DNA of 64,000 bases from Spirochaetales bacterium (GTDB lineage Bacteria > Spirochaetota > Spirochaetia > DSM-2461): NCBI GenBank assembly GCA_028533045.1, contig JAQQAP010000029.1, forward strand, positions 124,001 through 188,000, in the 5' to 3' direction. Both the position numbers and the translations under genes were made by a program. Every line of letters begins with the position of its first letter. Position 1 is the stretch's first letter. The notes below the pieces were generated by a model that was not told the origin of the DNA, did no database searches, and saw only the letters and a list, made by a program, of their open reading frames with translations. Positions 52,684 to 61,266 of the stretch are shown here, in pieces.

Positions 52684-53466
52684 ATGGATAAATTTGATAA
52701 TCTTCTTGAAATAATAAAAACGCTTCGTTCTCCCGAAGGCTGCCCCTGGGATAGGGAACAGACTCACGAAAGTCTTAAACCCTATGCCATTGAAGAAGCC
52801 CATGAAGTGGCCGAAGCGGTGGACGGGGGGGACCCGGAAATGATTGCCGACGAGTTGGGCGATTTGCTCCTCCAGGTGGTTCTCCATTCCCAGATCGGTT
52901 CGGAACAGGGGACTTTTACCATAGACGATGTTCTGGACAGTGTCTCTTCCAAGATGATACGCCGCCATCCCCATGTCTTCTCCGACGAGAAAGTGAGCGG
53001 GACAAAAGAGGTTCTTAAAAACTGGGAAGCCATTAAAAAGAAGGAGAAGGCCAAGAAAGATCACACTTCCGTTCTTGACGGTATCCCCTTGAGTCTTCCC
53101 GGCCTTTACAGGGCGGCAAAGATACAGAAAAAAGCCTCCCGGGCGGGATTTGACTGGCCCGATACGGAAGGGCCGATTCAAAAAATCCGAGAGGAGATAG
53201 AGGAATTTTCCCACGAGGTGGAAAGGAATGACCGGGAGGCGATGATTGAGGAATTCGGTGACATCCTTTTTTCTCTGGTAAACCTCTCCCGCAAGTTAGA
53301 CTTTGATGCGGAAGATTCCCTGCGCATGTCCACGGGGAAGTTTGAGAAACGGTTCCGGGAGATCGAAAATATGGTGAATGAAGGGGAGAAGGAGATGCAC
53401 GACTACTCCCTGGAAGAGCTGGATGCTCTGTGGGACAAGGTTAAAGAGAAGGAGAAGAGGACGTGA
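52684..53466 (+). CDS. mazG: Nucleoside triphosphate pyrophosphohydrolase MazG
   Basis: This 260-residue two-domain all-alpha NTP pyrophosphatase has the N-terminal LRSPEGCPWDREQTHESLKPYAIEEAHEVAEAV (metal-binding EExxE), DELGDLLLQVVLHSQI, IRRHPHVFSDEKVSGTKEVLKNWEAIKKKEK and a second domain with EEIEEFSHEVE and EEFGDILFSLVNLSRKL. It hydrolyses non-canonical NTPs. There is no Shine-Dalgarno sequence; TATATA six bases upstream may act as a -10 box. It overlaps the DHH gene by four bases. Confidence 0.95.
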   Translation: MDKFDNLLEIIKTLRSPEGCPWDREQTHESLKPYAIEEAHEVAEAVDGGDPEMIADELGDLLLQVVLHSQIGSEQGTFTIDDVLDSVSSKMIRRHPHVFSDEKVSGTKEVLKNWEAIKKKEKAKKDHTSVLDGIPLSLPGLYRAAKIQKKASRAGFDWPDTEGPIQKIREEIEEFSHEVERNDREAMIEEFGDILFSLVNLSRKLDFDAEDSLRMSTGKFEKRFREIENMVNEGEKEMHDYSLEELDALWDKVKEKEKRT

Positions 53467-54749
53467 AAATTCTGGTAGGTCATGGGAATATGGATCTGGA
53501 TTGTTTTGGCTCTCTGGCCCTTGCACGCTACCTTTACCCTCGCTATATTCCCGTACGAAGCCGGCTTATTCACCCCATGGCCAAGGCTATGTACGGGCTT
53601 TATCACGACCATCTGGGCTTTATGCCTTCCCGTGAACTTAAAGGGGAGCAGGTGGAAAAGATGGTGGTGTTTGATACCCGTAACGCCTCAAAAATCCGGG
53701 AATATATGGATTATATCAAGCCTTTTAAGGCGGAGGTGGAGATTTACGACCATCACGTTCATAACGAATGCGATATACCCGGGGCGGTTCTTCATGAAGC
53801 GGCCTACGGTTCCAATACCACCCTGGTGGCGGAGGAGCTGATGAAGCGGGACATTTCCATCCCCCACGATGCGGCCACCATTGCCTTGACCGGAGTATTT
53901 TCCGATACGGGCAGCTTTACCCATGAAAATGTCAGTGCCAAAGACTTTGAAGCGGCCCGTTGGCTTCTAAACCAGGGGGCCAGTATCAAAATGGTAAAGC
54001 AGTTTCTCAAAGTCTGGCATGAGGATGTTCAGATTGATATATTCCATCAGGTTTTAAACAGTGTTTCCTTCCGGAATGTTCACGGTTACTCCCTGCTTTT
54101 TTGTCACATCCAGCTGGAAGACCAGGTGGGCGGTCTTTCCGACGTGGTTCAGAAGGTATTTGATGTGGAGAATGCCGACGCCATGTTTGCCGTTTTTTCT
54201 TTGCAAAAAAGAAAGCGGACTCTTATTGTGGGGCGTAGTCGTCATGACTCTATTGATCTGTCTAAAATCCTGAAGAACTGGGGCGGGGGAGGCCATCCCA
54301 AAGCGGCATCGGCTACTCTTAAGGAACTGGTTGAGCACGATTTTGTGAATACCCTCCGTCTTTATCTTAAGGATGTGCTGGAGCCGGCCTGCAGTGTGGG
54401 AGATATTATGACAGAGGATGTTAAGGTGATTTCCGACAGCTCCTCTGTTCTCGAATCCTCCCTGTTTCTTGAAAAAATAGACCATACCGGGGTTCCCGTT
54501 GTGGATGATGAAGAGAATCTGGTAGGGTTTATCTCCCTTCGGGATATAAGCAAGGCACGTGTGGCAGGACAGATGAAGGCCCCCGTTCGCGGTTACATGA
54601 CTCACAAGCTTTATACGGTGACTCCCGATGCTACTTTACGGGATTTGGAAAGGATGTTCCTCGATTACAACGTGGGCCATGTGCCTGTGGTTTCGAATAG
54701 TAAAGTTCTTGGGATCGTGACCCGTTCCGACTACTTGAAGCATATTTAG
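53463..54749 (+). CDS. DHH-DHHA1 phosphoesterase with two CBS domains
   Basis: This 428-residue protein has an N-terminal DHH domain (about 1-180; HGNMDLDCFGSLALA, VVFDTR, YDHHVHN near 95-100, GVFSDTGSF), a DHHA1 domain (about 200-305; GRSRHD and GGGGHPKAASAT) and two CBS domains (about 315-428; VGDIMTEDVKVI, VRGYMTHKLYTVTPDATL). In some bacteria this module is fused to a poly(A)/CCA polymerase; here that head is missing and the protein ends after CBS. The likely substrate is a short RNA or a cyclic/linear dinucleotide. GTG start, overlapping mazG (GTGA). Confidence 0.88.
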   Translation: MKILVGHGNMDLDCFGSLALARYLYPRYIPVRSRLIHPMAKAMYGLYHDHLGFMPSRELKGEQVEKMVVFDTRNASKIREYMDYIKPFKAEVEIYDHHVHNECDIPGAVLHEAAYGSNTTLVAEELMKRDISIPHDAATIALTGVFSDTGSFTHENVSAKDFEAARWLLNQGASIKMVKQFLKVWHEDVQIDIFHQVLNSVSFRNVHGYSLLFCHIQLEDQVGGLSDVVQKVFDVENADAMFAVFSLQKRKRTLIVGRSRHDSIDLSKILKNWGGGGHPKAASATLKELVEHDFVNTLRLYLKDVLEPACSVGDIMTEDVKVISDSSSVLESSLFLEKIDHTGVPVVDDEENLVGFISLRDISKARVAGQMKAPVRGYMTHKLYTVTPDATLRDLERMFLDYNVGHVPVVSNSKVLGIVTRSDYLKHI

Positions 54750-54794
54750 TTAGAAGGTCGAATTTAAACGGCTGATAAACTCCTGACAGAATTC

Positions 54795-54823
54795 TTGTCA
54801 TTTTAATAAAAGAAGAATAGAGT
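54795..54823 (+). promoter_or_regulatory. Promoter of the small secreted protein gene
   Basis: TTGTCA (54795-54800), 17 bases and TAGAGT (54818-54823), six bases before the ATG at 54830. A near-palindrome around GAATTC (TGACA / TTGTCA, 54784-54800) overlaps the -35 box. Confidence 0.5.
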
Positions 54824-54829
54824 GGGTAT

Positions 54830-55351
54830 ATGAAACAAATCATTTTTTCCCTATTAATTTTATTTGCAGTCGGATTTTTCCTTTCCGCAGAGACTGTTGA
54901 TTTCCTTGGTGAGACGGATATTGCCAACCGGGATGTAGATACGGTGGACTTGGGCGAAGTGGGTAAGGATAAGCTTAAGCTGGGGGTATCCCTGGGCTAC
55001 CCTGTGAGCGGTGTAACCGCCGGCTGGCAGGTGGGCAAGAGCCTGGAACTGGATCTTCTGGCAGGGGCCTGGGAGGATGACAAGTTCTGTTTTGGCGGTA
55101 GTGCCATGGTCTCCCTTTTGGATATTAAAATCGGAACTGAAGTTTTCCCCCTAACGGCGGGGCCCTTTATCTACACCGGTTTCGGTTCGGACGACCTGCT
55201 TGTTTCTACAGGTGCGGTAGGCCGGGTTGAGTATACCTTTGATTTTAAGCTGAATCTCTATATAGAGTCCGGTTTGGCTCTTCAGCTGACCGAGCTTGAC
55301 GATAATCCCGTAGCTGTTCCGGTTAGTCTGGGAATACGATATATCTTTTAA
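54830..55351 (+). CDS. Exported hypothetical protein, possible outer-membrane beta protein
   Basis: This 173-residue protein has a signal peptide (MKQIIFSLLILFAVGFFLSAE) and a mature part of alternating hydrophobic and polar strands (KLKLGVSLGYPVSGVTAGWQVGK, VGRVEYTFDFKLNLYIESGLALQL) ending in VSLGIRYIF, a C-terminal aromatic residue as in small outer-membrane beta-barrels. I do not recognise the family. The start is six bases after a TAGAGT box and lacks a clear Shine-Dalgarno. Its stop overlaps that of the convergent ptsP. Confidence 0.65.
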   Translation: MKQIIFSLLILFAVGFFLSAETVDFLGETDIANRDVDTVDLGEVGKDKLKLGVSLGYPVSGVTAGWQVGKSLELDLLAGAWEDDKFCFGGSAMVSLLDIKIGTEVFPLTAGPFIYTGFGSDDLLVSTGAVGRVEYTFDFKLNLYIESGLALQLTELDDNPVAVPVSLGIRYIF

Positions 55352-57624
55352 TTGGGAAGAACTTCTTTCAGATAGTTTTTGACCTCTTCCACTGTGGAGA
55401 AGGTCAAAATCTTCTCGCTGTCTTCCCGGGCCTTTTTCAGGTCAATTTTGCTTATGAATTCCTGCAGCTCCGGCAGACGGTGAGGTTCAATGGTAATGGA
55501 TCTCACTCCTACTCCCAGAAAAAAGTAGATCATATGCTTTTCATTGGTCAGATTTCCACAGATGGAGTAGGCGCAGTCGTTCTTCAGGGCCCCGTCTACA
55601 ACGGTTTTTACCGCTCGCAGTACGGCCGGGTGTTCCCCCTGGTAGAAGGAGGCCACGCTGGAGTTGGTCCGATCTACACCCAGGAGGTACTGGACTAGGT
55701 CATTCGTTCCTATGGAGAGGAAATCCGCCTCTGCCGTGAGCTGGTCAATCAACATGACCGCCGAGGGAAGTTCTATCATCATTCCCAATTTGGGGTATTT
55801 GTTGTAGCTGAATCCGTCGCGATCAAGAAACTCCATGCTCTTCTTAACCATTCTTACCGCTGCCCGGTAGTCGTCCACGGAAGAGACCAGGGGAAACATA
55901 ATGCGAAGATCCCGTCCTTCCCCGGCTCTGAGCATAGCCTTGAGCTGGCCTACGAACACTTTTTTATTCTGTAGGAGAAAGCGGATGGCCCGGAGGCCTA
56001 AAAAGGGGTTTTCTCCCTGGTTTTCCGGCATATAGGAGAGGATCTTGTCCCCCCCCACATCAAGGGTTCGCAGGGTAATAGGGTGGCCCTCTTCCATTCC
56101 GTCAAAGACTTTTTTGTAAACCCGGTACTGTTCTTCTTCGGAGGGAAAGTCGCTTCGAATAAGAAAGGGGAACTCGCTTCGGTAAAGACCGACCCCTTCC
56201 GCTTTGATCTCCCGGGCGGCTTTGACATCGTTTAACAGGTTAATTGCCGCTCTGAGAAATATGCGGGTCCCGTCGGCTGTGTGGGTTTGGTCCAGAACAG
56301 AGGCGCCCATCTCCTTAAGCTCCCGAGCTGTGCGGGACTGCTTTTCATAATGCTCAATGGTCTCTTCATCGGGAAGGATAATCAGGTTCCCCTGATTGGC
56401 ATCAAGTATGGCGTCGGTATATTCGGGGAGTGTGAGCACATCCTCGTCTTCGAGGTAGATGAGGGGAACGGCGAGGGATTTGGCAAGAATGGATATGTGA
56501 GCCGAAGCTCCGCCCCCCATCAGTACAATCCCTTCCGCCTTTTGTGCGGTAAGTTTAAGGAGTTCCGAGGGCAGAAGATCCCCGGCTATGATAATCTGGT
56601 TGCGGTAGTTTCCCGGCTGCTGCTCCTTGTGGGAGAGGTTTCGGAGAATCCGATGTCCCAGATCGCGCACGTCTTGCACTTTTTCCTGGAGACGGCTGTT
56701 GTCGCTGGCTGTAAAAATCTCCACGTAACTGTTTACTACTTGTTCTACGGCCAGACAGGGGGGAAGGTTGTCCTCTTCTATCAGTTTAGCCATCTGCCCG
56801 GAGAAAGCTTCGTCCTGCAGCATAAGCAGGTGGGCGGAGAAGATCATGGAGGCTATATCGGAGAGTTCTTCATTCATTTTTTCCTGGAGCTCCAGGAGCT
56901 GGCATTCCGCTTTTTTTACGGCTTCCCTAAAGGCGTCTATGCCGTCGCGGTAAAGTTTCTGGTCCTCCGGGGAGAGGTGCCCTTCCTTATGGCTGTCGTC
57001 CATATAGAAAATCTGCCCCTGGGAGACCCCGGCCACGACTTTCTTACCCTTAAAGAGGCGGCTTTCCGTTTCTCCCGGCTGGTTGGCTTCCTGTTCCTTC
57101 CGGGATATATCCATGAGGAGACGGGCGTTTTCCAGGGTGGCCGCCAACTGGCCTGCAATAGCTTCCAGGGCCCGGGCGTCGGTGCTGTCAAAGTAGCCTT
57201 TCTGGCTGTGCTGGAGAACCAGTACCCCAATGCGGTTCAAACCGCGCATGATGGGAACGGCCAGGAAGGCTTTGAAGTTTTCCTCAAAACTGTTTTCTAT
57301 GCTTTTGAATCGGGGGTGGAGGGTTCCGTCCGCTTCCAGGATGGTGCGCATCTCCTTCATGGTTGTACCCACGAGCCCTTCTCCAAAGCTGAGAGTCAGA
57401 TTTCCTGTCAGATCCCGGTTGAGACCTTCTGTGGAGACCAAATTCAGTTTTTTTCTTTTTTCATCGTAGAGGTAGACCGAACAGACTTCCGATTTCATAT
57501 GACGGGATACGGTTTTTACGACCTTTTCCAGAAAACGTTTGGTTCCCTTTTCTCCGTGGAAAAGGCCGGAAAGCTCGGCAATGCTGCAGATTAGTTCAAT
57601 TTTTCTTCGTTCCCGCTGTTTCAT
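55348..57624 (-). CDS. ptsP: GAF-domain phosphoenolpyruvate-protein phosphotransferase (EI-Ntr)
   Basis: This 758-residue protein has a GAF sensor domain (about 20-165), the EI N-terminal domain with the phospho-histidine region GGGASAHISILAKSLAVPLI near 370-388, and a PEP-binding TIM barrel with VGLYRSEFPFL, LRTLDVGGDK, RAIRFLL, MFPLVSSVDDYR, GMMIELPSAVMLIDQLTAEADFLSIGTNDLVQY and a CGNLTN near the end. It starts a nitrogen/regulatory PTS relay rather than sugar uptake; HPr-like and EIIA partners are outside the window. AGGAGAATAGG precedes the ATG, which is two bases after the proC stop codon, so the two are an operon. Confidence 0.93.
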   Translation of the reverse strand: MKQRERRKIELICSIAELSGLFHGEKGTKRFLEKVVKTVSRHMKSEVCSVYLYDEKRKKLNLVSTEGLNRDLTGNLTLSFGEGLVGTTMKEMRTILEADGTLHPRFKSIENSFEENFKAFLAVPIMRGLNRIGVLVLQHSQKGYFDSTDARALEAIAGQLAATLENARLLMDISRKEQEANQPGETESRLFKGKKVVAGVSQGQIFYMDDSHKEGHLSPEDQKLYRDGIDAFREAVKKAECQLLELQEKMNEELSDIASMIFSAHLLMLQDEAFSGQMAKLIEEDNLPPCLAVEQVVNSYVEIFTASDNSRLQEKVQDVRDLGHRILRNLSHKEQQPGNYRNQIIIAGDLLPSELLKLTAQKAEGIVLMGGGASAHISILAKSLAVPLIYLEDEDVLTLPEYTDAILDANQGNLIILPDEETIEHYEKQSRTARELKEMGASVLDQTHTADGTRIFLRAAINLLNDVKAAREIKAEGVGLYRSEFPFLIRSDFPSEEEQYRVYKKVFDGMEEGHPITLRTLDVGGDKILSYMPENQGENPFLGLRAIRFLLQNKKVFVGQLKAMLRAGEGRDLRIMFPLVSSVDDYRAAVRMVKKSMEFLDRDGFSYNKYPKLGMMIELPSAVMLIDQLTAEADFLSIGTNDLVQYLLGVDRTNSSVASFYQGEHPAVLRAVKTVVDGALKNDCAYSICGNLTNEKHMIYFFLGVGVRSITIEPHRLPELQEFISKIDLKKAREDSEKILTFSTVEEVKNYLKEVLPN

Positions 57625-57625
57625 C

Positions 57626-58429
57626 CTATTCTCCTGCCAGGAAGTCGGCCTTATTAGTGCATACCCGCACCGCTTCGATCAGGGAGGAGCGGAAACCGTG
57701 ACTTTCCAGTTCCCCCACCGCTTCGATGGTGGTTCCTCCGGGAGAACAGACCATGTCTTTGAGCTCCGCCGGGTGTTTGCCCGTTTCCAGTACCATCTTG
57801 GCCGATCCCATAACGGCCTGGGCTGCCATGGTGTAGGCTTTGGCCCGGGGAAGGCCTTCCAAAACCGCTCCGTCTACCAGGGCTTCAATCATCATGAATA
57901 CCCAGGCCGGGCTTGAGCCGCAGAGGGAGGTATAGCCGTTAATCTGGCTTTCCGGGAGAACTTCGCACTTGCCAAAGGAGGAAAATATCTTTTTGATGAT
58001 TTCAAGATCCTCCGACGTAATATTGCCGTTGGGACAGAGAGCGGTCATCCCTTCTCCCACAAGGGCGGGTGTGTTGGGCATGGTTCGGACAATTTTATGC
58101 TTTTCCGAAAGGAGTTCGGTCATTTTATCAAGGGTTACACCGGCGGCAATGGTCACGACCAAAGTCTCCGTGGGAACAAGGGAACCCACTTCCTTAAGAA
58201 CGATGGGATAGATGTGGGGTTTAACTGCCAGAATCAGGATATCCGCCTGCTTTACCACTTCACTGTTCTCGGTGGTCGTAACAATGCCCGGATGGGCTGC
58301 TGCGGTACGGTTCAGGGCTTCCGAGGAAGCATCGCTTACCATTATTTGGGACGGGGCGTACAGGCCGCTTTTGATAATGCCGCCGAGCATGGCGGAACCC
58401 ATATTTCCTGTGCCGATAAATCCAATCAT
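57626..58429 (-). CDS. proC: Pyrroline-5-carboxylate reductase
   Basis: This 267-residue NAD(P)H-dependent enzyme makes proline. It has the Rossmann start MIGFIGTGNMGSAMLGGI, ILAVKPHIYPIVLKEVG, RTMPNTPALVGEGMTALCPN, LCGSSPAWVFMMIEALVDGAVLEGLPR and SPGGTTIEAVGELE, all typical of ProC. GGGAGG lies before the ATG. It is the first gene of an operon with ptsP. A hairpin lies 24 bases upstream of the start. Confidence 0.95.
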   Translation of the reverse strand: MIGFIGTGNMGSAMLGGIIKSGLYAPSQIMVSDASSEALNRTAAAHPGIVTTTENSEVVKQADILILAVKPHIYPIVLKEVGSLVPTETLVVTIAAGVTLDKMTELLSEKHKIVRTMPNTPALVGEGMTALCPNGNITSEDLEIIKKIFSSFGKCEVLPESQINGYTSLCGSSPAWVFMMIEALVDGAVLEGLPRAKAYTMAAQAVMGSAKMVLETGKHPAELKDMVCSPGGTTIEAVGELESHGFRSSLIEAVRVCTNKADFLAGE

Positions 58430-58452
58430 GTTAAGCCTCCCAAGCGGTGAAT

Positions 58453-58476
58453 CCGGTTATTAGGAAAAATAACCGG
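58453..58476 (-). promoter_or_regulatory. Inverted repeat upstream of proC
   Basis: A perfect 9-base inverted repeat, CCGGTTATT / AATAACCGG with a 6-base centre. It lies between the methyltransferase gene and proC (both minus strand), 24 bases before the proC ATG. There is no T-tract, so it is an operator or leader hairpin rather than a clear terminator. Confidence 0.5.
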
Positions 58477-58531
58477 CAAATTTGTAGGTATTTTAACATG
58501 AATGGGACTATTCTGCCATAGGAAGGGAAGG

Positions 58532-59305
58532 CTATTTTATACAGGAAAATAGGCAGGCCCTGGTGGAAATCGAAAAATAACCGGTTCTTTGGTATTCTTC
58601 TTGAAAAACCTCTTCCATTTCTTCCTTCCGAGCCCGGGCTATTTCATGAATATTGGGAGCCTGGAGGGAGAAGAAATAGTTCATGATCAGGGAAAAGTCC
58701 TCCACCATTAATTCATTTTCATAGTAGGAGAGGTCTACTTTGTCAAAATATTCGGCGAGGAGGGGCGAGGCGTTTTCCGCTCCAAACCGGTCGGTAAGGT
58801 TACTGTTGGGCCAGTACTCCTCTTTCTCCAGCCCCAGTAGATCCTTGAGCCGGAGGAGATGGGATGAGCTGTTGGTGGTGGCAAAGAAATCCCCTCCTTT
58901 TTTAAGAACCCGGGAAATTTCCGAAAGAACCTTGGGAAGGTCTGATGCGTGGTAAAGATTATGATTGGAAATGACCGTGTCAAATTTTTCATCCCCATAG
59001 GGAATGTCATGATAATCGATGACCTCGAAGCGGCAGTTTTTCGTACCCTCTGCCTGCCGGGCCTTATCCAGCATCCCTTTGGACATATCGGAGAGGGTGA
59101 TTTCGCAGCCGGTGAAGGAGGGGGCCAGGTCTTTCCAGAGAAGCCCGTTGCCGCAGCCCAGTTCGAGTATTTTTATTCCTGAACGGGCAGGAATTTTCCG
59201 TGCCACCCAGGACTGAAGGGATTCGGGATTAAGGGCCTTTTCGTAGATGCTGATTCTTGTTTCGAGGTTTTTGCTCGTGCCGTACTGTTTGTTCAGGTCT
59301 CTCAT
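58532..59305 (-). CDS. Class I SAM-dependent methyltransferase
   Basis: This 257-residue methyltransferase has motif I KILELGCGNGLLW near residues 43-55, DMSKGMLDKA (motif II region) and EKFDTVISNHNLYHASDLPKVLSEISRVLKKGGDFFAT (motifs IV-VI). The substrate is unknown; the family includes small-molecule methylases. I use the ATG at 59305, with GGGGAG four to five bases upstream, overlapping the oxidoreductase stop (ATGA), instead of the ATG at 59317. The partner oxidoreductase may act on the same substrate. Confidence 0.87.
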   Translation of the reverse strand: MRDLNKQYGTSKNLETRISIYEKALNPESLQSWVARKIPARSGIKILELGCGNGLLWKDLAPSFTGCEITLSDMSKGMLDKARQAEGTKNCRFEVIDYHDIPYGDEKFDTVISNHNLYHASDLPKVLSEISRVLKKGGDFFATTNSSSHLLRLKDLLGLEKEEYWPNSNLTDRFGAENASPLLAEYFDKVDLSYYENELMVEDFSLIMNYFFSLQAPNIHEIARARKEEMEEVFQEEYQRTGYFSISTRACLFSCIK

Positions 59306-60336
59306 ATGGCTCCCCATTTAGTTCTAAAGATGAAATTTCTTAAAATATCATTATACATGATACGACTTTTTTGTCGCTTGAGAAAAAGTTGTAAAGCGAT
59401 TCTTTTTACTTTTCTCCGGTAATTCTTTATGGTATCACCTCCGTGGAGTATCGCTTCTGAAAGCAATTGGGCGCTCCTGAAGGCGTAACTGAACCCTTCT
59501 GCCGAACTGGGACTGATGAACCCGGCCGCCTCCCCCAGGAAGAGAATCCTTTTCCCTTTGTGGCATCTTAGGTCCTGTCTTTTCCGGGGACGGATTATGG
59601 TACAGGATTTTCGTTCTATCTCCTCGAAATTGTCGCCCAGGACCTTATGAAGAAATCTCTCGTATTTTTCCTTGATCGGTCCCTTGTTGAGGGCGATTCC
59701 AATAAGGAGTTCTTCCTCTTTGGGAATGGTCCAGCCGTAGAAGTCGCTTAGGGACGAATCAAAGAAAGCCCCGTAGCCCCGGGGGAGGGTAGTTTGGGAA
59801 ACACGTGACTGAAGGGCGACGTAGCGGGTCAATTTTTTGAAATCGCCCACCGATTTTCTTCGTACCCGGGACTGGCCGCCGTCGGCGCCGATGAGGCAGG
59901 ATGCTTTGAGGGTTATCCTTCCTTCGGGCAGTTCGGCGGTGACAAGAATATGATTCTCTTCCTCCACGTGATTAATGTAGCGTCCGGGACGGTAGAGATC
60001 CACCGAGGAAGGAATCTGACTGAGAAGCCAGTTATCAAATCTCTTTCGGTCCACGTTTAAGTAATGGCGCTGGTAACGGGCTTTATTCGCTTTTTGCAGG
60101 TCCTTTGATTCCACGTAGAACATCTGGGGAGAGACGAGGACCTCTCCGGGAAGACTCAGGCCAAAGGAACCGAGAATCTTCTGCGCGTCCGGTGCGATAA
60201 GTCCTCCGCACACCTTTTCGTTCCCCTCTTCGCTCTCCTGTTCTAAAAGGGCTACTTTGTATTTTTTTCCTATCAGTCGTGCCAGGGTAGAGCCGGCAGG
60301 TCCGCCTCCGACTATCAAAAAGTCATATTGTTTCAT
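59302..60336 (-). CDS. FAD-dependent oxidoreductase, geranylgeranyl reductase family
   Basis: This 344-residue flavoprotein has the N-terminal dinucleotide fold DFLIVGGGPAGSTLARL, KVCGGLIAPDAQKIL, LIGADGGQSRVRRK and the C-terminal RILFLGEAAGFISPSSAEGFSYAFRSA (GD-like FAD motif). It resembles FixC/CbrA and geranylgeranyl reductase-like proteins. Substrate unknown; a lipid or quinone-like isoprenoid is possible. It is co-transcribed with the methyltransferase (four-base overlap). Confidence 0.88.
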   Translation of the reverse strand: MKQYDFLIVGGGPAGSTLARLIGKKYKVALLEQESEEGNEKVCGGLIAPDAQKILGSFGLSLPGEVLVSPQMFYVESKDLQKANKARYQRHYLNVDRKRFDNWLLSQIPSSVDLYRPGRYINHVEEENHILVTAELPEGRITLKASCLIGADGGQSRVRRKSVGDFKKLTRYVALQSRVSQTTLPRGYGAFFDSSLSDFYGWTIPKEEELLIGIALNKGPIKEKYERFLHKVLGDNFEEIERKSCTIIRPRKRQDLRCHKGKRILFLGEAAGFISPSSAEGFSYAFRSAQLLSEAILHGGDTIKNYRRKVKRIALQLFLKRQKSRIMYNDILRNFIFRTKWGAI

Positions 60337-60420
60337 TCTTTACCGCCTTCAGTCCCATTAAACGAGACGGAATGAGCGGAGAGAGGACGAATTTATGTCA
60401 AAAGAGAGGCTTTGTTTCTT

Positions 60421-61266
60421 TTATTGTTTGAGAGGCGCCAAAAGCTCATAGGGAATTTCCAAATCCCCCGGGCCGCTTCCCAAGTCAATCTTGGGTTTTA
60501 CCGCTCCGTGAAAGTCACTTCCTCCGGTAATGAAAAGTCCGTAGCGGCTGGCAAGAGTTTTGATGTGATCCTTTTCTTTGTCACCGTAGAAGGAGTAGTA
60601 GCACTCAATTCCCTTAAGGCCCCTATCGGCCAGTTCCGAGACGAGGGTCTCCAGTTCATCCTCTGCCATTTTGTAGGTAAAAGGGTGGGCCAGAACGGGG
60701 ATGCCCTTGTTCTTAAGGATTATTTCCACCGCCCGGTGGGGGCTGATTTCCGCCCGGGGGATGTAGGCGGGGCGACCCTTTCCCACGTACTTTCTAAAGG
60801 CGTCTTTGATATCCGTGGCAAAACCGAGGCGGGCGATGGTTAGTCCAAAGTTCGCCCGGGTAAGGATTCCGGCATAGGCGGTCTCTTCCACATCGGCTAG
60901 AGTGATTTCTACCCCTTCTTCCTTAAGGATATCAATGATTCTTTGGTTGTCCCGATTATTTACGATAGTTTTGAGATCGTGAATCAAGTCGGCATCGTCT
61001 TCATCTATTCCATAGCCCAGGACGTGAATGTCGCTGGGGTAGCGGGGAATATTGGAGGATAGTTCAATCCCAGGGATGAGCTCCAGAGGGGCCGATATCT
61101 CCCGGATGCGCTGTTTCGCTGCCTTTATTCCCCCAATCGTGTCATGGTCGGTGATCGCTATGGCTGCCAGGCCCTTCTCTACTGCCCTGTCCACCAGCTC
61201 CGCAGGGGTGAGTGTCCCGTCGGAGGCGGTGGTATGGGTGTGCAGGTCAATCAGTTTTTCCGACAT
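60421..61266 (-). CDS. PHP-domain phosphoesterase (TrpH/YciV family)
   Basis: This 281-residue metal-dependent phosphoesterase has LIDLHTHTTASDGTLTP near residues 5-21, ITDHDTIGG, IPGIELSS, PVLAHPFTY near the middle and GGSDFHGA near the C-terminus, all PHP metal ligands. E. coli YciV (Rnm) of this family removes nucleotides from the 5' end of short RNAs and hydrolyses 3',5'-bisphosphonucleosides. Its ATG overlaps the preceding aldolase gene stop by one base (TAATG), so the two form an operon. Confidence 0.9.
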   Translation of the reverse strand: MSEKLIDLHTHTTASDGTLTPAELVDRAVEKGLAAIAITDHDTIGGIKAAKQRIREISAPLELIPGIELSSNIPRYPSDIHVLGYGIDEDDADLIHDLKTIVNNRDNQRIIDILKEEGVEITLADVEETAYAGILTRANFGLTIARLGFATDIKDAFRKYVGKGRPAYIPRAEISPHRAVEIILKNKGIPVLAHPFTYKMAEDELETLVSELADRGLKGIECYYSFYGDKEKDHIKTLASRYGLFITGGSDFHGAVKPKIDLGSGPGDLEIPYELLAPLKQ

